Assembly (NCBI RefSeq): GCF_023343835.1
Contig: NC_064472.1
Span: forward strand, 14,685,469-14,749,468
Reading direction: 5' to 3'
DNA length: 64,000 bases
Origin: Lagopus muta
Taxonomy: Eukaryota; Chordata; Aves; Galliformes; Phasianidae
The position numbers and the translations under genes were made by a program. The notes below the pieces were generated by a model, which was not told the DNA's origin, ran no database searches, and saw only the letters and a list, made by a program, of their open reading frames with translations. Of the stretch, positions 1 through 11,416 are shown piece by piece. Every line of letters starts with the position of its first letter. Within the stretch, counting starts at the first letter, position 1.

Positions 1-860
1 ATCTTCATTTACATTGCACCTATTTTTTTTTTTACTAAGATCACCTGTGTTTTTCTTGTGATTATATGATATTCTGGAGCCTTAATACTCATTTAATGAT
101 TCAGTTAACAGTGTGGTCGTATGCCTGGATTGGAATGGAAGCATTAAAGGGAGATGTAAGACTTACAAGGAAACGAATTAACGTACTGAAAAAGCTGATA
201 AACAACTTTTTTTTTATGAGATCAAAATTGAGGAATTAGAATGAGGGAAAAGAAGGGCATGGGGAGAAAGATCAAAGCTTTGAAGACTTCTAAATTTTGA
301 TAGTAACTATAGCATTGTAAAGTTTGTAGAGCAGATTTAAAAAGCTTATTTTGCAAAAATTCTTATTTAAAAAACAAACAACAAAATCAAAACCACACGG
401 ACAAACTCATTTATAGGAAAATGTAGAACTCAGTAGAATTCAGCTCCCTACAACACAGGAGTTGCATAGTCACCAAAACAACAGTTTATAAAATGTGAAG
501 ATTTCAGCTTTGAGATGAGTGCTGTAATTTGCACAGAAATCAAGCACTGCAATTGCCAGTGAAGCCTGTGGCAGTTACAGCTGTCCATTTAAGCCTCTAA
601 GAAATTAGATCACTTCTTTACAAGCCACAAACATTATTTCAAACTCTTTGTTTTAGGCATACCTACTTTCAGACCTGGAACTATACTGTACTAGGAAACG
701 CGAAGCAAATTTGAAGCCCAGTGTACAAACAGCAGAAATGAACAGAACCTTACATAAAGACAGCACACCATTTATCACAAAATTGCAAAGGAATGAAGTA
801 TGATGTCCTAAAGTTTAATTCCCACACAAGTGAGGATGATAAGGAGGACTCCCTTCTTAC
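1..860. other. AT-rich intron of C5orf34
   Basis: Intronic sequence upstream of the window edge on the gene's strand. It has short A/T runs but no exon, repeat family or RNA gene that I can recognise. Confidence 0.6.
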
Positions 861-962
861 CTATAAAAAACACCCTTGCACCACACAATTTGGATTAGCT
901 GAGGGTATGAAAACTTTTCAGAATCTTGATTGTTTTGTAGAAAGAAGTCACAGAAACTCCAC
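861..962 (-). CDS. C5orf34: C5orf34 coding exon 4 (last one in the window)
   Basis: Encodes WSFCDFFLQNN through FSYPQLIQIVWCKGVFY, following a TTTTTTACAG acceptor. The donor is GTAAGA, phase 2. The following exon must lie left of position 1. Confidence 0.9.
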
Positions 963-3900
963 CTGTAAAAAATACAGTAAAAACTGCAGTAAAATTCAAC
1001 TTTTTTTTTTTTTTTCTGGTAATAATTTCTGTATCCTAGATAGGAACATATTTCTAGATCAAAACAGATATATGCACATCTATTCAGAAGAAAATAGGCC
1101 ACATACTTTAAATGCCTTCTAGTTCCTAGTTATGCATGTTAGCTACTGAATTCAATTTCTTGAGCCTACAATGAAATTTTCAATTATTTTTAGCAGTGCT
1201 GACAGAGAATCTATTTCACTGGCTTACTTTAGAAGAATTACCTTCTCAAAAATGAGAAAAAGCAAACAAGCAAAAAACCTCAAACAATATGGTGCTGTTT
1301 TCAGTACTCTCATTTTCATTTACAAAGCAGGTCAGAAAATGTATTTTTCCCTCTGGACTAATTACTCTTTAGTCGTTACTGAAGGATAAGAATGTTGGTT
1401 TGACAGATATCATATTTTGAGAAGTTCCTAAAAAAAACCACAGTACAGTGCTGTATTTTTTATTTCTTATAGCTAGAAATCAGTTGTTTTGCTAAAGGTT
1501 GAAGTCCATACTTGTAGAATTGGAAACGTATGTATGTACGTAATATAGTTAAGACAAACAGTAAAAGTTAGTGTATGGGAACTCCTGGATCACTGCCTGA
1601 ACCTCAAATTGATCACCTTTGGCAAGCACTGAGTCAGCCATGGGAGCACAGTTCAGCTGTGTTGGAAGGGGTGCAGCCTGGCTCCTGGACCCCATGTAAG
1701 GGCTGACTGCCACTGAGGAAGGATCTCTCTCTGGAGATTGTTCCTCTTGGAGACTTCTTCTGTGAGCCCAGGAGATGGAACAGCTTTTCCATTCATTTCT
1801 GATTATCCCTTTCCAACATGATAGTCTTTCCAGCTATACGCTCTCTAAAAGACCAGCCTAACTTCTCTGTATACCTGTCGATTATACATCTGTATACTTG
1901 CTGATTATACAGTTACCTGTGTAAATGTGGTGCTCTGCAGCTGATCGGCAAAGCTGCAGGCAGACGAGATACTGCTTCGTATGTTTTGGGGTCTTGTGAA
2001 ACATCTGCTCCTGTAGATGTGTGGCTTTTTTCCTCGCATGACTTTAATGCATTGTTAACAGTATGTAAGCTGTAGCACATCAATGCCAATGACAGAGGGT
2101 ATTTCCATTCTTCTGGGCATGAGGAAACTGACCAACGCTGTGTAACCCATGTGTATTCAGAAGAACAATTTGTATAAAACAAAGGAACTCCATCTCTGTC
2201 CCTCTGGCTGTTTGATTTGGTTGCTTCTCTGTGTTTATCTTCAGCATGACTGTCTTCATTGTTTTTATTATCAAGTCTCATTTGTTTTGATGACACTTCT
2301 GGAACAGAATTTTTTGATTTTCCATACTGATCTTTGGTTTTGTAGTTGCTGTTCTTTGGAGAGAAGTGTGAGGATGCTGCAAATGGTTGGCTGACTTTAC
2401 ATAAGAACTCCACAGTAAATTCTTGCTGCAATTCAGGCAGATAAAGGTGGGCATAACCGTCTACTGATGAGATCTTCACACTGCCATTCCTTATGCATCT
2501 TGTCAGATCAGCAGTAACAGGGTCAGGCCATCTAACTTCTGAGATATCACTGAAAATAATCTAAGATAAAGGACTGGAATGAGCTGTAAGGTACAGTGAC
2601 ATTACTTGCCAGAAATTACAGTGGAAGAATTATCCAGTCCTTCTGCAAGTTAATGTTTGGCAATAAATTTTACTCTGTATTTATTTGTACATATGAACTC
2701 AGAATATCTGTACTTCGTATCATCTTCTGCTGTTTCAACAGGATACTATCTAACAAAAAGCTTGTAATTTAATATCTATTCATGCAAACTATGAAAATTA
2801 ATGACTGACTGACCAGGTACAACTACCCACTGACAGCAGGTATTTCTATTTCAAAGAAACAGAAATGCTTTTAAGAAAATAAGACCTCTTAAGACATGCT
2901 TCTTAAGAAATACTGAAGTTACAACACAGTTATTGCTGAGATGTGGATAGGATGTACTTCTGAACAAGTACTTGAAATATAATGAAGGTTCTAGAATCTT
3001 ACAATACAGCATTTGAGAAGCCTCAAAAAATATTCTCATCTTACTCCAGTGATATCCTAGTGCAGCTTGCTGCCTCAGTTAGTAGTTTTGTACAAAATAA
3101 ATGTGAAACATTTTCACAGTATATGTCCTTGTGCTATACATGTATATATGTATGTTAGATACAACTTAGAAAATACAGTAATTACATTCTGAAAACAGAA
3201 AATTCTGTCCAGAGTACTTTTCATATGCAGGCTATCCCCTAAAAGGACCCATTTTCCTTTGTGTTGTCTTTACAACTGATCACTGCACAGAAAACATCCA
3301 GCCCGATTTTATTTGTTAAAGTACAGGCTCCTAAACTAAAAAAGAAGCAGAGACTCGCTCAAATAAATTCAGAAAAATACTTCAGCGGAAGAATATTCAT
3401 GCTCCTAATATGTTTTATTCCAATTTAATTAGCTTTGCCTCACTTCACCATCCTGGTTTTGGCTGGGATAGAGCTAACTTTTTTTCCCAGTAGCTGGTGT
3501 GGTGTTGTGTTTTGGATTTAGGATAAGAATACAGCTGATCACACCTGAGTGTGTTGCTGTTGAACAGTGCTTATACAGAGCCAACAATGTTTCAGCTTCT
3601 CACATTGTCTGGCTAGCGAAGGGTTAGGGGTGTAAAAGGAGCTGGGAGGGAGCCAGAGACAGGGCCCTCTGCTTGGGGGCTGGTGGGCATCAGTCAGCAG
3701 GCAGCCATTAGCTGCATTATGCACCACTTGCTTTGTGCATTTTTTAATTCCTGTAACCGTTTTCTTTCCTATCAAGCTGTCTTTATCTCTAATAGTGAGT
3801 TTTACCTTTCCCCCTTCCTCATCCTCATTCTGGAGAGCAGCCAGTAAATGGCTGCATGGTGCTGAGCTGCCAGCAGGGTTAAGCCTCAATACTCAAATCA

Positions 3901-5690
3901 TGTCAGGAGCATACATCAGCCCAGCACTGGAAAAGTACAGAATCCATTAAACGTGAAACATGGCAACATGAGTGTACTAGCAAGGTGACAAAGTACACTG
4001 AAGGTATTTTGGATGCTAATGATGAAAACTGGTTGAAAAGAACTGCAAAAGGATCTGCCCTCAGAAAATCAGGAAACTGCTCAATAAGGCTGCAGGTAAA
4101 AATTCTTTGGAGCTAAGTGTAATGCAGTATAAATGAGAAAGAAATCCTAACTTTGCATACAAAACCATGGCCTAACTGAGCTATACTGTTTTGAATTTAA
4201 GCACAAGTGAAGTAAAACAAGGTAACTGTGGATGCAGCCCAGTGAAAATAGTACTGTCCATAAAAGCCACAGGCCTTTAGCCAGCTACTTCATGCTCACT
4301 CTCACAAGACCTCAGCTGGCCGATGTAGGTAACTCCTTGTTATGAGATTTTGCTGTGAGTATGTGGCAGCTGGTAAATGCTATCTCTTATTATTCCGTAC
4401 AGCCCAAGTGTGGGAAACAGCAAAGGCCTTGAAGACATGCACTGGTAGAACAGTACACGTTCAATACAGAACAGTAACTGATGATAAACCAGTGGTCTCA
4501 TTCTGAGAGGGCTATCTCACGAACTACAAAAATACTACTCTTGCCTGAAGAAAAACAGCAGAAACTAAACCAAAAGAAAAAAAGCACAGCAACAAATAAG
4601 GCAGATGTGGCTCTGGGAAGCTATCCTCTGCATCCTGAAGCAGGAGTAATTAGAAACTGAGTGGAAAGTCACCCATCTTCTACGAGAAGCTGAGCCTGGG
4701 GAAGGTGGGAGGTCACCCATTGCTGCACACCATGGAGCATCAGTATGAGCACAGCGCATCTGGAAGGAGAGGTAAGGACTGACTGGGAATTGTGATAGGA
4801 TGGTACAGCTCACAGCCCTTCAGAAAATGGTATTTCAGTGGATTTAACCTGGGCAATTTTTCATGAAAGGAAAGTTAACAATATGTAAGATAGTTCATGA
4901 AATATTTGGGGTTTTAGAGCAATTAAAATCTGTGCTGTTCAGCTATAAAAGATATGCAGGACTATGGGCAAAGGATCAACTAAAATTTACATCTGTAACT
5001 TAAAACGTCTGTATTGCAACCAAGTCAGCTAGGCAAGGCGCAGCCTGCACTGAGGCCGTGGAGGCCCGCACCCACAGGGGCGTACGGAGCCGCGCCGGCA
5101 CCGCTCGTCGCAGCTGGGGAAGGTCCGTGTGCAGGCGTTATGTGCGCAGAACTTACTCTTTTTCTTTCTGGAGATATAATACGAGAGGGTAAATACGGCC
5201 GAGAAGAAAACGTGTTCCGGAAGTCGAGAGCTCGCAGAATTTGCTCCTAGTTAAACAAGGAAACAAAAATAAAATCGTAGCATCACACGCTTTCCTAGGC
5301 AGCCAAAGCCGTTCAGCGGGGCGCAGGCGCTGCTGTTACGGAGCAGAGTTCGAAGCGGCGCTCGCAGGGCCGGCAGGGTTCGCACCGCAGGAACGTGGGC
5401 TCCTCGGCAGGCACTCGCTGCCTCGCCGCCGGCGGACTTCTTTTTTTACCCGCCCAGCCCTCCCCGAGGTCCGCAGGCCCCCGGCCGCCACGTACCCTGT
5501 AGGCGCTGAGGACGAAGGCGACCCGCTGGCGGGTGCTCTCCGCCGGCTGCAGGGGGTGGGCGGCGGCAGGCAGCGCCTCTTCGTACAGGTACTCGGAGCC
5601 GCAGGGGGACAGCAGCAGGCGGGCCCCGTCCGCGTAGTGCACCTCCACGGAGTCGTCCTCGTACAGCACCATCAGCCGTTCCGCGGCCAT
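861..5690 (-). CDS. C5orf34: C5orf34 homologue, N-terminal part (four exons; gene continues beyond left edge)
   Basis: Protein of poorly known function, conserved across vertebrates. Four exons join in frame: 5496-5690, 5157-5246, 1917-2560 and 861-962, giving 343 complete codons plus two bases. The protein begins MAAERLMVLYEDDSVEVHYA, very like the mammalian start. Later blocks also match: EQILRALDFRN, SERKK-like PERKR, EVRWP, CPEEWKYPLSLAL, and SYPQLIQIVW. All donors are GT and all acceptors AG, and phases are 0, 0, 2. The start at 5690 has G at -3 and +4; an upstream in-frame ATG at 5783 is disfavoured because the family starts at MAAE. The middle of exon 3 (after FLCKVSQ) is polar, Lys/Ser-rich and diverged. 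No exon for the C-terminal half is seen in 1-860, so the copy is cut by the window edge, not visibly broken. Same strand as PAIP1, as in mammals. Confidence 0.93.
1575..1830. repeat. Unclassified interspersed repeat in a C5orf34 intron
   Basis: A block of about 250 bases with clearly higher G+C than its flanks. It contains phrases such as GTGTTGGAAGGGGTGCAGCC and CCTTTCCAACATG that look like a dispersed avian repeat. I cannot assign the family or orientation. No inverted ends or target duplication are visible. Confidence 0.35.
1917..2560 (-). CDS. C5orf34: C5orf34 coding exon 3
   Basis: Encodes residues 96 to about 310. The ends are conserved (SDISEVRWP, KISSVDGYAHLYLP, EYTWVTQRWSV, CPEEWKYPLSLAL, PHLHR). 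The centre is a polar stretch with little resemblance to the mammalian protein. It ends in phase 2 with AG|GTAACT, so the Arg codon is split with exon 4. Confidence 0.92.
3449..3890 (+). mobile_element. Solo LTR of an avian ERVL-type endogenous retrovirus
   Basis: The block begins CATCCTGGTTTTGGCTGGGA (the family start is TGTCCTGGTTT). It runs through the typical internal phrases TTTCAGCTTCTCA, GCATCAGTCAGC and CTGTCTTTATCTCTAATAGT, and ends near GCTGCCAGCAGGGTTAAGCC. The terminal TG/CA are decayed, the TATA region is reduced to GTGTAAAAGG, and no clear 5-bp target duplication remains. No gag, pol or env lies next to it, so it is a recombined solo LTR. It sits in C5orf34 intron 2, antisense to the gene. 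Family recognition is from memory of the avian LTR pattern. Confidence 0.72.
5157..5246 (-). CDS. C5orf34: C5orf34 coding exon 2
   Basis: Thirty codons (residues 66-95), from EQILRALDFRN to SPERKR. The acceptor follows TTTAACTAG and the donor is GTAAGT; phase 0 on both sides. It is too short to stand out as an open reading frame and was found by matching the family between exons 1 and 3. Confidence 0.88.
5496..5690 (-). CDS. C5orf34: C5orf34 coding exon 1
   Basis: Encodes residues 1-65, ending VLSAYR before a GTACGT donor; phase 0. It lies inside the CpG island. Intron 1 is only 249 bp. Confidence 0.92.
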
Positions 5691-6042
5691 GGCCCAGGAG
5701 GCGGGCGGCGAGGCGGGTTGCCGAACAGGGCCCTGTCTGCCCCCCCCCCCGGCGCGCCCTGCGGCATGGCGGGCTGCTGCCACGGCGGCTCCGGTGTGTG
5801 GAGTGAAAAGATCCTTGTGATTTTTGTTTGTATTTTCTCACGATTTGATGGTGCGCTGCGTCTGCTGCAGTCTCCCTGCTCGTGTCTGCACTCAGGCTGC
5901 GCAGGACAGGACATCATTAAGTAATGATTCCTCCATACTTGAGTGAGAAGTGCTCAGGAGTGGCGTGAATGAAAACAGCTCCTGAAAAGGAAATTACTGC
6001 CATGTAAAGCAGTGGCTTCTGGTTAAAATACAGAAATAAAAA

Positions 6043-6267
6043 CGGATGCCCAGCCTACGTGGGAGTACAGGAGAGTCATGGGCCTGTTGGAGCGCACGCA
6101 GAGGGGGGTCACAAAAATATCCAAGGCATGGAACAGCTCCTCTGTAAGGATGGGCTGAGAGCTGGAGCTGTTCAGGGTGGAGAAAAGGCTGTGAGGTGAC
6201 CTGAGAGCGGCCTTTCAGTATCTAAGGAGGAGCTATGGGAAAGAAGGGGACAGACTGTTGGTCTGTT
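6043..6267 (+). mobile_element. Older CR1 LINE, left part (host of a nested CR1)
   Basis: CR1 3'-region sequence in plus orientation: GGGCCTGTTGGAGCGCACGC, then GAGCTGTTCAGGGTGGAGAA, then GACAGACTGTTGGTCTGTT. It is interrupted here and resumes after the inserted element with GTGACAGGACAAGGGG. Confidence 0.8.
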
Positions 6268-7696
6268 ATTAACTGGAAATGTCCCGGCAGACTGGTGACT
6301 GGCAAATGTGATGTCCATCTCCACAAAGGGCCATAAATGCAATCCTGGTAGCTGCAGACCTATCAGTTTCACGTTGGTGGCCGGGAAGGTTATGGAACAG
6401 ATAATCTTGGGAGCCATCGTGGACCAATTAAAGGTCAACCAGGGGATCAGACCCAGTCAGCATGGGTTTACAAATGGTAGATCTTGTCTGACAAACCTGA
6501 TTGCATTTTATGTACTTAGTGGATAAAGGTAAGGCTGTCAATGTGGTCTACCTGGACTTCAGTAAAGCCTTTGACACTGTCCCCCACAGCATTCTCGTGG
6601 AGAAGCTGGTTGCCCATAATTTGGATGGGCATACCCTCTGCTGTGTGAAACACTGGCTGGATGGCCAGGCCCAAAGAGCTGTGGTCAATGGAGTTAAATC
6701 CAGCTAGCAGCAGTTATGAGCGGCATCCCCCAGGTGCTCGGTACTGGGGCCACTTCTATTTAACATCTTTGTTAATGATCTTGAGAAGGGGATTGAGTGC
6801 ACCCTCAGTAAATTTGCAGACAACACCAAGTTGGGAGGCAGTGTTGTCTGCCTGAGGGTGGAAAGGCACTACAGAGGGACTTGGATAGACTGGATCGATG
6901 GGCCAAGGTTAACTGTATGAGTTTCAGTAGGGCCAAGTTTTGGTCCTGCAATTTGGTCACAACAACCCCAGGCTTGGGGAGGAGTGGCTGGAAAACTGCC
7001 TGATGGAAAAGGACCTTGGTGTACTGATGGACAGTTGGCTGAATATGAGCCAGCAGTGTGCCCACGTGGCCAAGAAGGCCAATGGCATCCTGGCTTGTAT
7101 CAGGAGTGGTGTGGTGAGCAGGACTAGGGAAGTCATCCTGCTCCTGTACTCAGCAGTACTTCAGGTGAGGCCTCACCTCGAGTACTGTGTTCAGTTTGGG
7201 GCAGCTCAGTACAGAAGGGACACTGAAGTGCTGGAGCAGGTCCAAAGAAGAGCAACAAGGCTTGTGAAGGGCTTGGAGAACATGGCCTATGAGGAGAGAC
7301 TGAAGGAACTGGGGCTGTTCAGTCTGGGGATAAGGAGGCTGAGGGGAGACCTTATTGCTCTCTTCTAATACCTGAAAGGAGCTTACAGCAAGGGCGAGGT
7401 TAGTCTCTTCTCACTGGTGACAGGTGACAGGATGAGGGGAAATGGCCTCAAGTTGCACCAGGGTAAGTTTAGGTTGGATATCAGGAAACACTTCTTTACA
7501 GAAAGGGTTGTTAAGCACTGGAATGGGCTTCGAGGGTGGTGGTTGAATCACCATCCCTGGATGTGTTTAAAAACCGTTTGGACGTGGTGCTCAAGACATG
7601 ATTTAGCAGAGGGTTGTTAGTTAGGGTAATATGGTGAGGTCATGGCTGGAATCAATCTTTAAAGTCTTTTCCAACATGAGTGATTCTATGATTCTG
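6268..7696 (+). mobile_element. CR1 LINE fragment (reverse transcriptase to 3' end), nested
   Basis: A 1.4-kb 5'-truncated CR1 in plus orientation with recognisable reverse transcriptase. The segment VYLDFSKAFDTVPHS is at 6546-6590. The catalytic box near 6808 reads FADN, with the second Asp lost. Several frames are needed to follow the protein, so it is dead. It ends with CR1 3' sequence (GGTCATGGCTGGAATCAATC) and GATTCTATGATTCTGTG. It lies inside an older CR1 in the spacer between C5orf34 and PAIP1. Confidence 0.9.
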
Positions 7697-7745
7697 TGAC
7701 AGGACAAGGGGAAATAGTTTCAAACTAAACGTGGGAAGATAGTTG
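7697..7745 (+). mobile_element. Older CR1 LINE, right part
   Basis: ACAGGACAAGGGGAAATAGT followed by TTCAAACTAAACGTGGGAAG continues the CR1 consensus exactly where the left part stopped. Beyond about 7745 the similarity fades and no CR1 3' end is seen. Confidence 0.72.
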
Positions 7746-9910
7746 ATTTAAAGCAAACAAGTGTAAAATTTGATAGAACTGGATTATAGTTCAGAAATGC
7801 ATATTCTAGTTTTGGTTAGTCTTTATTCAGGTTTTATCTGTTAAAAATACAAATAATGGTACATCTCTTATATTTTAAAATATTGGAGAATTTATGCTGG
7901 CGTAGTTTTTTGCTGGCAACTACAGTGCTAGGGTCACAACTCAAAACTTAGTAACTATGGAAGTGCGTCAAGCAGACTGAAGTAGGTAGACATGGCATCA
8001 GCAATTCAGGAAGTACAAATATGCAGTATCATTCTTGATTTTTGGCTGGAACATCATTTTTGAAAATCTATATCAACTGGAAGGATCTATGACTGAGATG
8101 ATTTGAACTATAATTGTGTCAAAGAGAAGCAAAGTTGCAAATTTGAGTTATTACTAATTCAGTAAGTGAGTTCTGTGTAGGAAGGAGAGAAAGGCAGAAC
8201 ATGATATGGAAATACCAGTCCCAAGAGAAATAAAAATAACTAACAATGCAGAACAAGTGACAGTGAAGCTCAGTGCCACAATGGATGTCACTTGAAAATA
8301 ATCCTAACTGTGCATAATCATAGGCACCTGTCCTACTTGATCCAGACTTCTTTCTGTAGCACTACAATTACTCTTAAAAGCAAAATTCAAAAGCTTAGCG
8401 ATATTTTCCTAATTAAAGAAAAGTAGACCAATAGCAAAAGTTCTTAGCAGAAAGAAATTGCTGAGAAAGTTTCTGAATATGAAACTTATTCACAGCAGAT
8501 GGCATGCAAAGCAACATGTCCTGCAGCCCAGCGTTAAATGACTTTAAGCAATGTGAGATTTAGTACTAAACGCTTTCACTCAATCACAAAAATCACTCTT
8601 TGCCAAGAGTGTCAAATATTGTGCATACTTTCTGTGGCGTGAAGTTAATCAGTTGGTCACAAGAACAATTCAGATTCCATGAACATTTCTTGTTGGAACT
8701 GTACGTAAAAAGTTGGCTTTGCTTCTCTCTTCAAGTTTCCATGCTACCATTAACTTCGTTGGCTTAGCACTGTGCCACAAAGAAAGCATCTCTTTAAAGA
8801 ATTGTTCACCTGCAAGTTGATGTTTAGAAGCTTATAGATAAAAAGCACTTTTACACAGTACACTACTAATTTGTAAATGTTGAAGCATAGGTGAAATCAT
8901 CCTTAAACATCTGGAGGCTCACCTCTATGATACATAGAAGAGCTACTGGCTGTTAAAAACTGGTCAGATAAGCAGCAAATGGTGACTGTTGCAAAGCAAA
9001 GCCCGCTTCCTTCTTCTGCACCCTTACATCTCATTCCATTGTCAGTAATTGGTATTAGACTCCTGTGAGATTTAGGATAAGCAGGAAAGACTGTTGTATT
9101 CTTATGGTAAACACAATATTGTCTTCCTTACTGAGTAAAGGAGACTTCAAGCCAGTTTTTCCTTATTGTAGTAAAGCTGTTCTAAAGCTCTCACAAACCT
9201 TGTGTACGTAGAATCTCCACTACCTTGAATGAAAGTCCCAATATTCAGCTCTCATTATTTTTCCTGGAAAAACAGAAAAAGCCTATTTTGTAAGTATTGA
9301 TCTGGATTGCCTAAAATATACAGTTCCTAATTCACATTTTTGTACAAGATGACTTGGGGTATTTTCTTAATTACATGTGAGACACGTACATCAGCTTGTA
9401 CAGGTAGTGTATGTATCCTGGTTTTCATAAAAACACGCTGCTCAAGAGGTGCACATTTGAACACGTAAGGCAGAGTCCCCTGAAGAAGCTCTTAATTTAC
9501 TGTAATGAATTTTGCAAATCCTTCTTCCTTTGTCATGCTACTGAGAATTCCATTTTCAGAAATATGTTTTCCACAAGAAATCTGCTTGTAAAGTCCTAAG
9601 AAGACTGACCTACATGTGAATTGAAATTTTTAAAGAAAATTACGCACAATCTAATGTCAGAGAATGCACATGTTAAGTATCTTCATCTGAAAATAATTTA
9701 ATTTACACGTTTCTGCTTCTTGGGTTTTCATCTAGAGACTCTGAAATGTTAATACAGATCTGCTGACTGCTACTATCCTTCTATAAAGTTTGCATCCTCT
9801 CTGCAGCTGCTACTTTAAAGAAAAAAAGGACTTTTGCAGGTAGGAGAAATACAGAAGAATCAAAAATTTTTTTTTCTTTTTTTAAGCAAAAAGGCAAAAC
9901 AGTGAAAATA
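7746..9910. other. Spacer between the nested CR1 and the PAIP1 3' end
   Basis: AT-rich, apparently unique DNA. I see no open reading frame with family resemblance, no RNA gene and no recognisable repeat. It may include regulatory sequence or a longer PAIP1 3' UTR, but nothing visible supports either. Confidence 0.5.
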
Positions 9911-9937
9911 TAACAAAGGAAACAAAGCTAGTTAAAT

Positions 9938-9943
9938 TTTATT
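9938..9943 (-). other. PAIP1: Candidate distal poly(A) signal of PAIP1
   Basis: AATAAA on the minus strand, with U-rich sequence within the next 40 nt in the direction of transcription. It lies about 1.38 kb past the stop codon. Confidence 0.45.
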
Positions 9944-10113
9944 TTCCAAAACTCCAACCTAAATGAATGTTCAATAAACACCCAGAAAACAGTGCTCACT
10001 GTATTAGCAGACGCACAAGTCATTTAACCAAACGTATTACAGTGAAATATTAACAGAATTATTTACATGCATATTTACAACAACATGTTCTTTACAGTAG
10101 CTACTGTTTAGGA

Positions 10114-10118
10114 TTTTT

Positions 10119-10150
<32 letters not shown>
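10114..10150. repeat. (T)27(GT)5 simple repeat
   Basis: An uninterrupted run of 27 T followed by five GT units. On the PAIP1 strand it reads (AC)5(A)27 and may lie in the 3' UTR. Confidence 0.95.
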
Positions 10151-10686
10151 ATTTGTGTAGTAAGGGATTCTACTTAGTCTAACCAGAAACAGATAACAAG
10201 AAACAGTACAACTGAGTTTGGCAACAACAGCAACAATGGAATTTATAGACTAACATGATTATATTGAGTCAAAAAAGAGCAGTCAGTTTCAGAACGTTAA
10301 CATTTATGAAATACATGAACATACTCAAACTACAAAATTAAGACAACTTATATAAAATAATTAGAAGGATGGAGAAAATTACACATGTTGCCAGAAGGTT
10401 AGACATGTTAGATACATTCAAAAATATATCGAGCACTGCACATACTCTTGAGGAGCACTGGTTCAACCATAACTATATTCATGTAGTCTTGAAGAACACG
10501 GCAAATTTAAAGGATATTTAAAGGATAGTTTTTGCTCGTAAAAGTTAGAAATAAGCTTATCTGAACCACAGATCTTGAAAGCACCTGACTTATAAAATAC
10601 AGCTTAGTTTTTCACAATATCCCCATATTTCATGTTAATGTGTCCAGACTTCACACAAAAGGGTAGAGGAAAGAGGGAAGAAACAA

Positions 10687-10689
<3 letters not shown>

Positions 10690-10718
<29 letters not shown>
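10690..10718. repeat. Poly-A run (29) followed by a TATATA tract
   Basis: Twenty-nine A, then GGTGTG and a short (TA)n stretch to about 10737. On the PAIP1 strand it is a poly-T run in the probable 3' UTR. Confidence 0.95.
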
Positions 10719-10720
<2 letters not shown>

Positions 10721-11322
10721 TGTGTATATATATATATGATTATATATAGATATCCCCACAAAACAACCCACAAGACACAAAATCTTCACAAACTACTTCC
10801 CATGATTCCATGATTGAAATCTACAGAGATAATCTGTATTTGGATCATACTCTCCTTAGCAATAAAAAAAGCAACAAAACAAACAAAAACAACAAAAAAA
10901 GGATAGCTTGCATGTGATAAAAGAGATGGGAGAGTTCTACTGCATATTAGAAGCAAGCAATTAAAAGATCAAATTGTTCTTTCCTTTCTCCCACAAGAGA
11001 AATTTCCTGGGACAGTTCCTCTTTAGTTAAAATTTAATTTCCATTACGATATTTTTAAGTTGAATTTTTATTGCAGCCAAAACATTGTCCGTATACCTGT
11101 ACATAAAATAAACTATGATATATACACAACATTTTAAGATACAGGGCATGTGATTACAATTTTTGGCAGATTCTGTTTAACAAAAGGGAAACTGTATCTT
11201 CAATTGTTGGAGAAACTTAACTTCCTTATTTTGGTACAAATGTTTCAATTTATGCATCCCCTTACACTCTAACCATACCTAAACTGCTTTAGCAAACATA
11301 TTTAATATTTATGTGTAACTTC

Positions 11323-11416
11323 TCACTGTTTTCTCCCATGTTCAGATTCTAGACAGAATTTTTCATACGCTTCTTCAATTTCTGGATCCATCTCATCATC
11401 AATGTCATCAAAGTAT
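11323..11416 (-). CDS. PAIP1: PAIP1 coding exon 11 and stop
   Basis: Encodes the acidic C terminus ([20 protein letters not shown]), ending ESEHGRKQ and TGA. This is the PAM1-type second contact for poly(A)-binding protein. Acceptor TTTTTTTATAG. Confidence 0.95.

Larger units (their letters stand above)
5040..5790 (-). promoter_or_regulatory. CpG island at the C5orf34 5' end
   Basis: A sharp rise in G+C and CpG in an otherwise AT-rich region. It covers exon 1, intron 1 and part of exon 2 and extends about 100 bp upstream of the start codon. This is the expected promoter type for a broadly expressed gene. No TATA box is evident. The exact transcription start cannot be read from sequence. Confidence 0.75.
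9915..11322 (-). other. PAIP1: Probable PAIP1 3' UTR
   Basis: AT-rich noncoding sequence downstream of the PAIP1 stop. Canonical AATAAA signals on the minus strand lie at 11067-11072 (short form) and 9938-9943 (long form, followed by T-rich DNA). The long form would carry a T29 tract (10690-10718) and an A27 tract (10114-10140, minus-strand sense). The end is inferred from signals only. Confidence 0.5.

Noticed and set aside
5313..5783. A longer C5orf34 N terminus starting at 5783
   Set aside because: The extra residues are Gly/Ala/Arg-rich and have no counterpart; the conserved start is the MAAE methionine at 5690.
8594..8611. CACTCTT - TGCC - AAGAGTG hairpin in the spacer
   Set aside because: Seven-base arms occur often by chance in a sequence of this size, and no gene or signal adjoins it.
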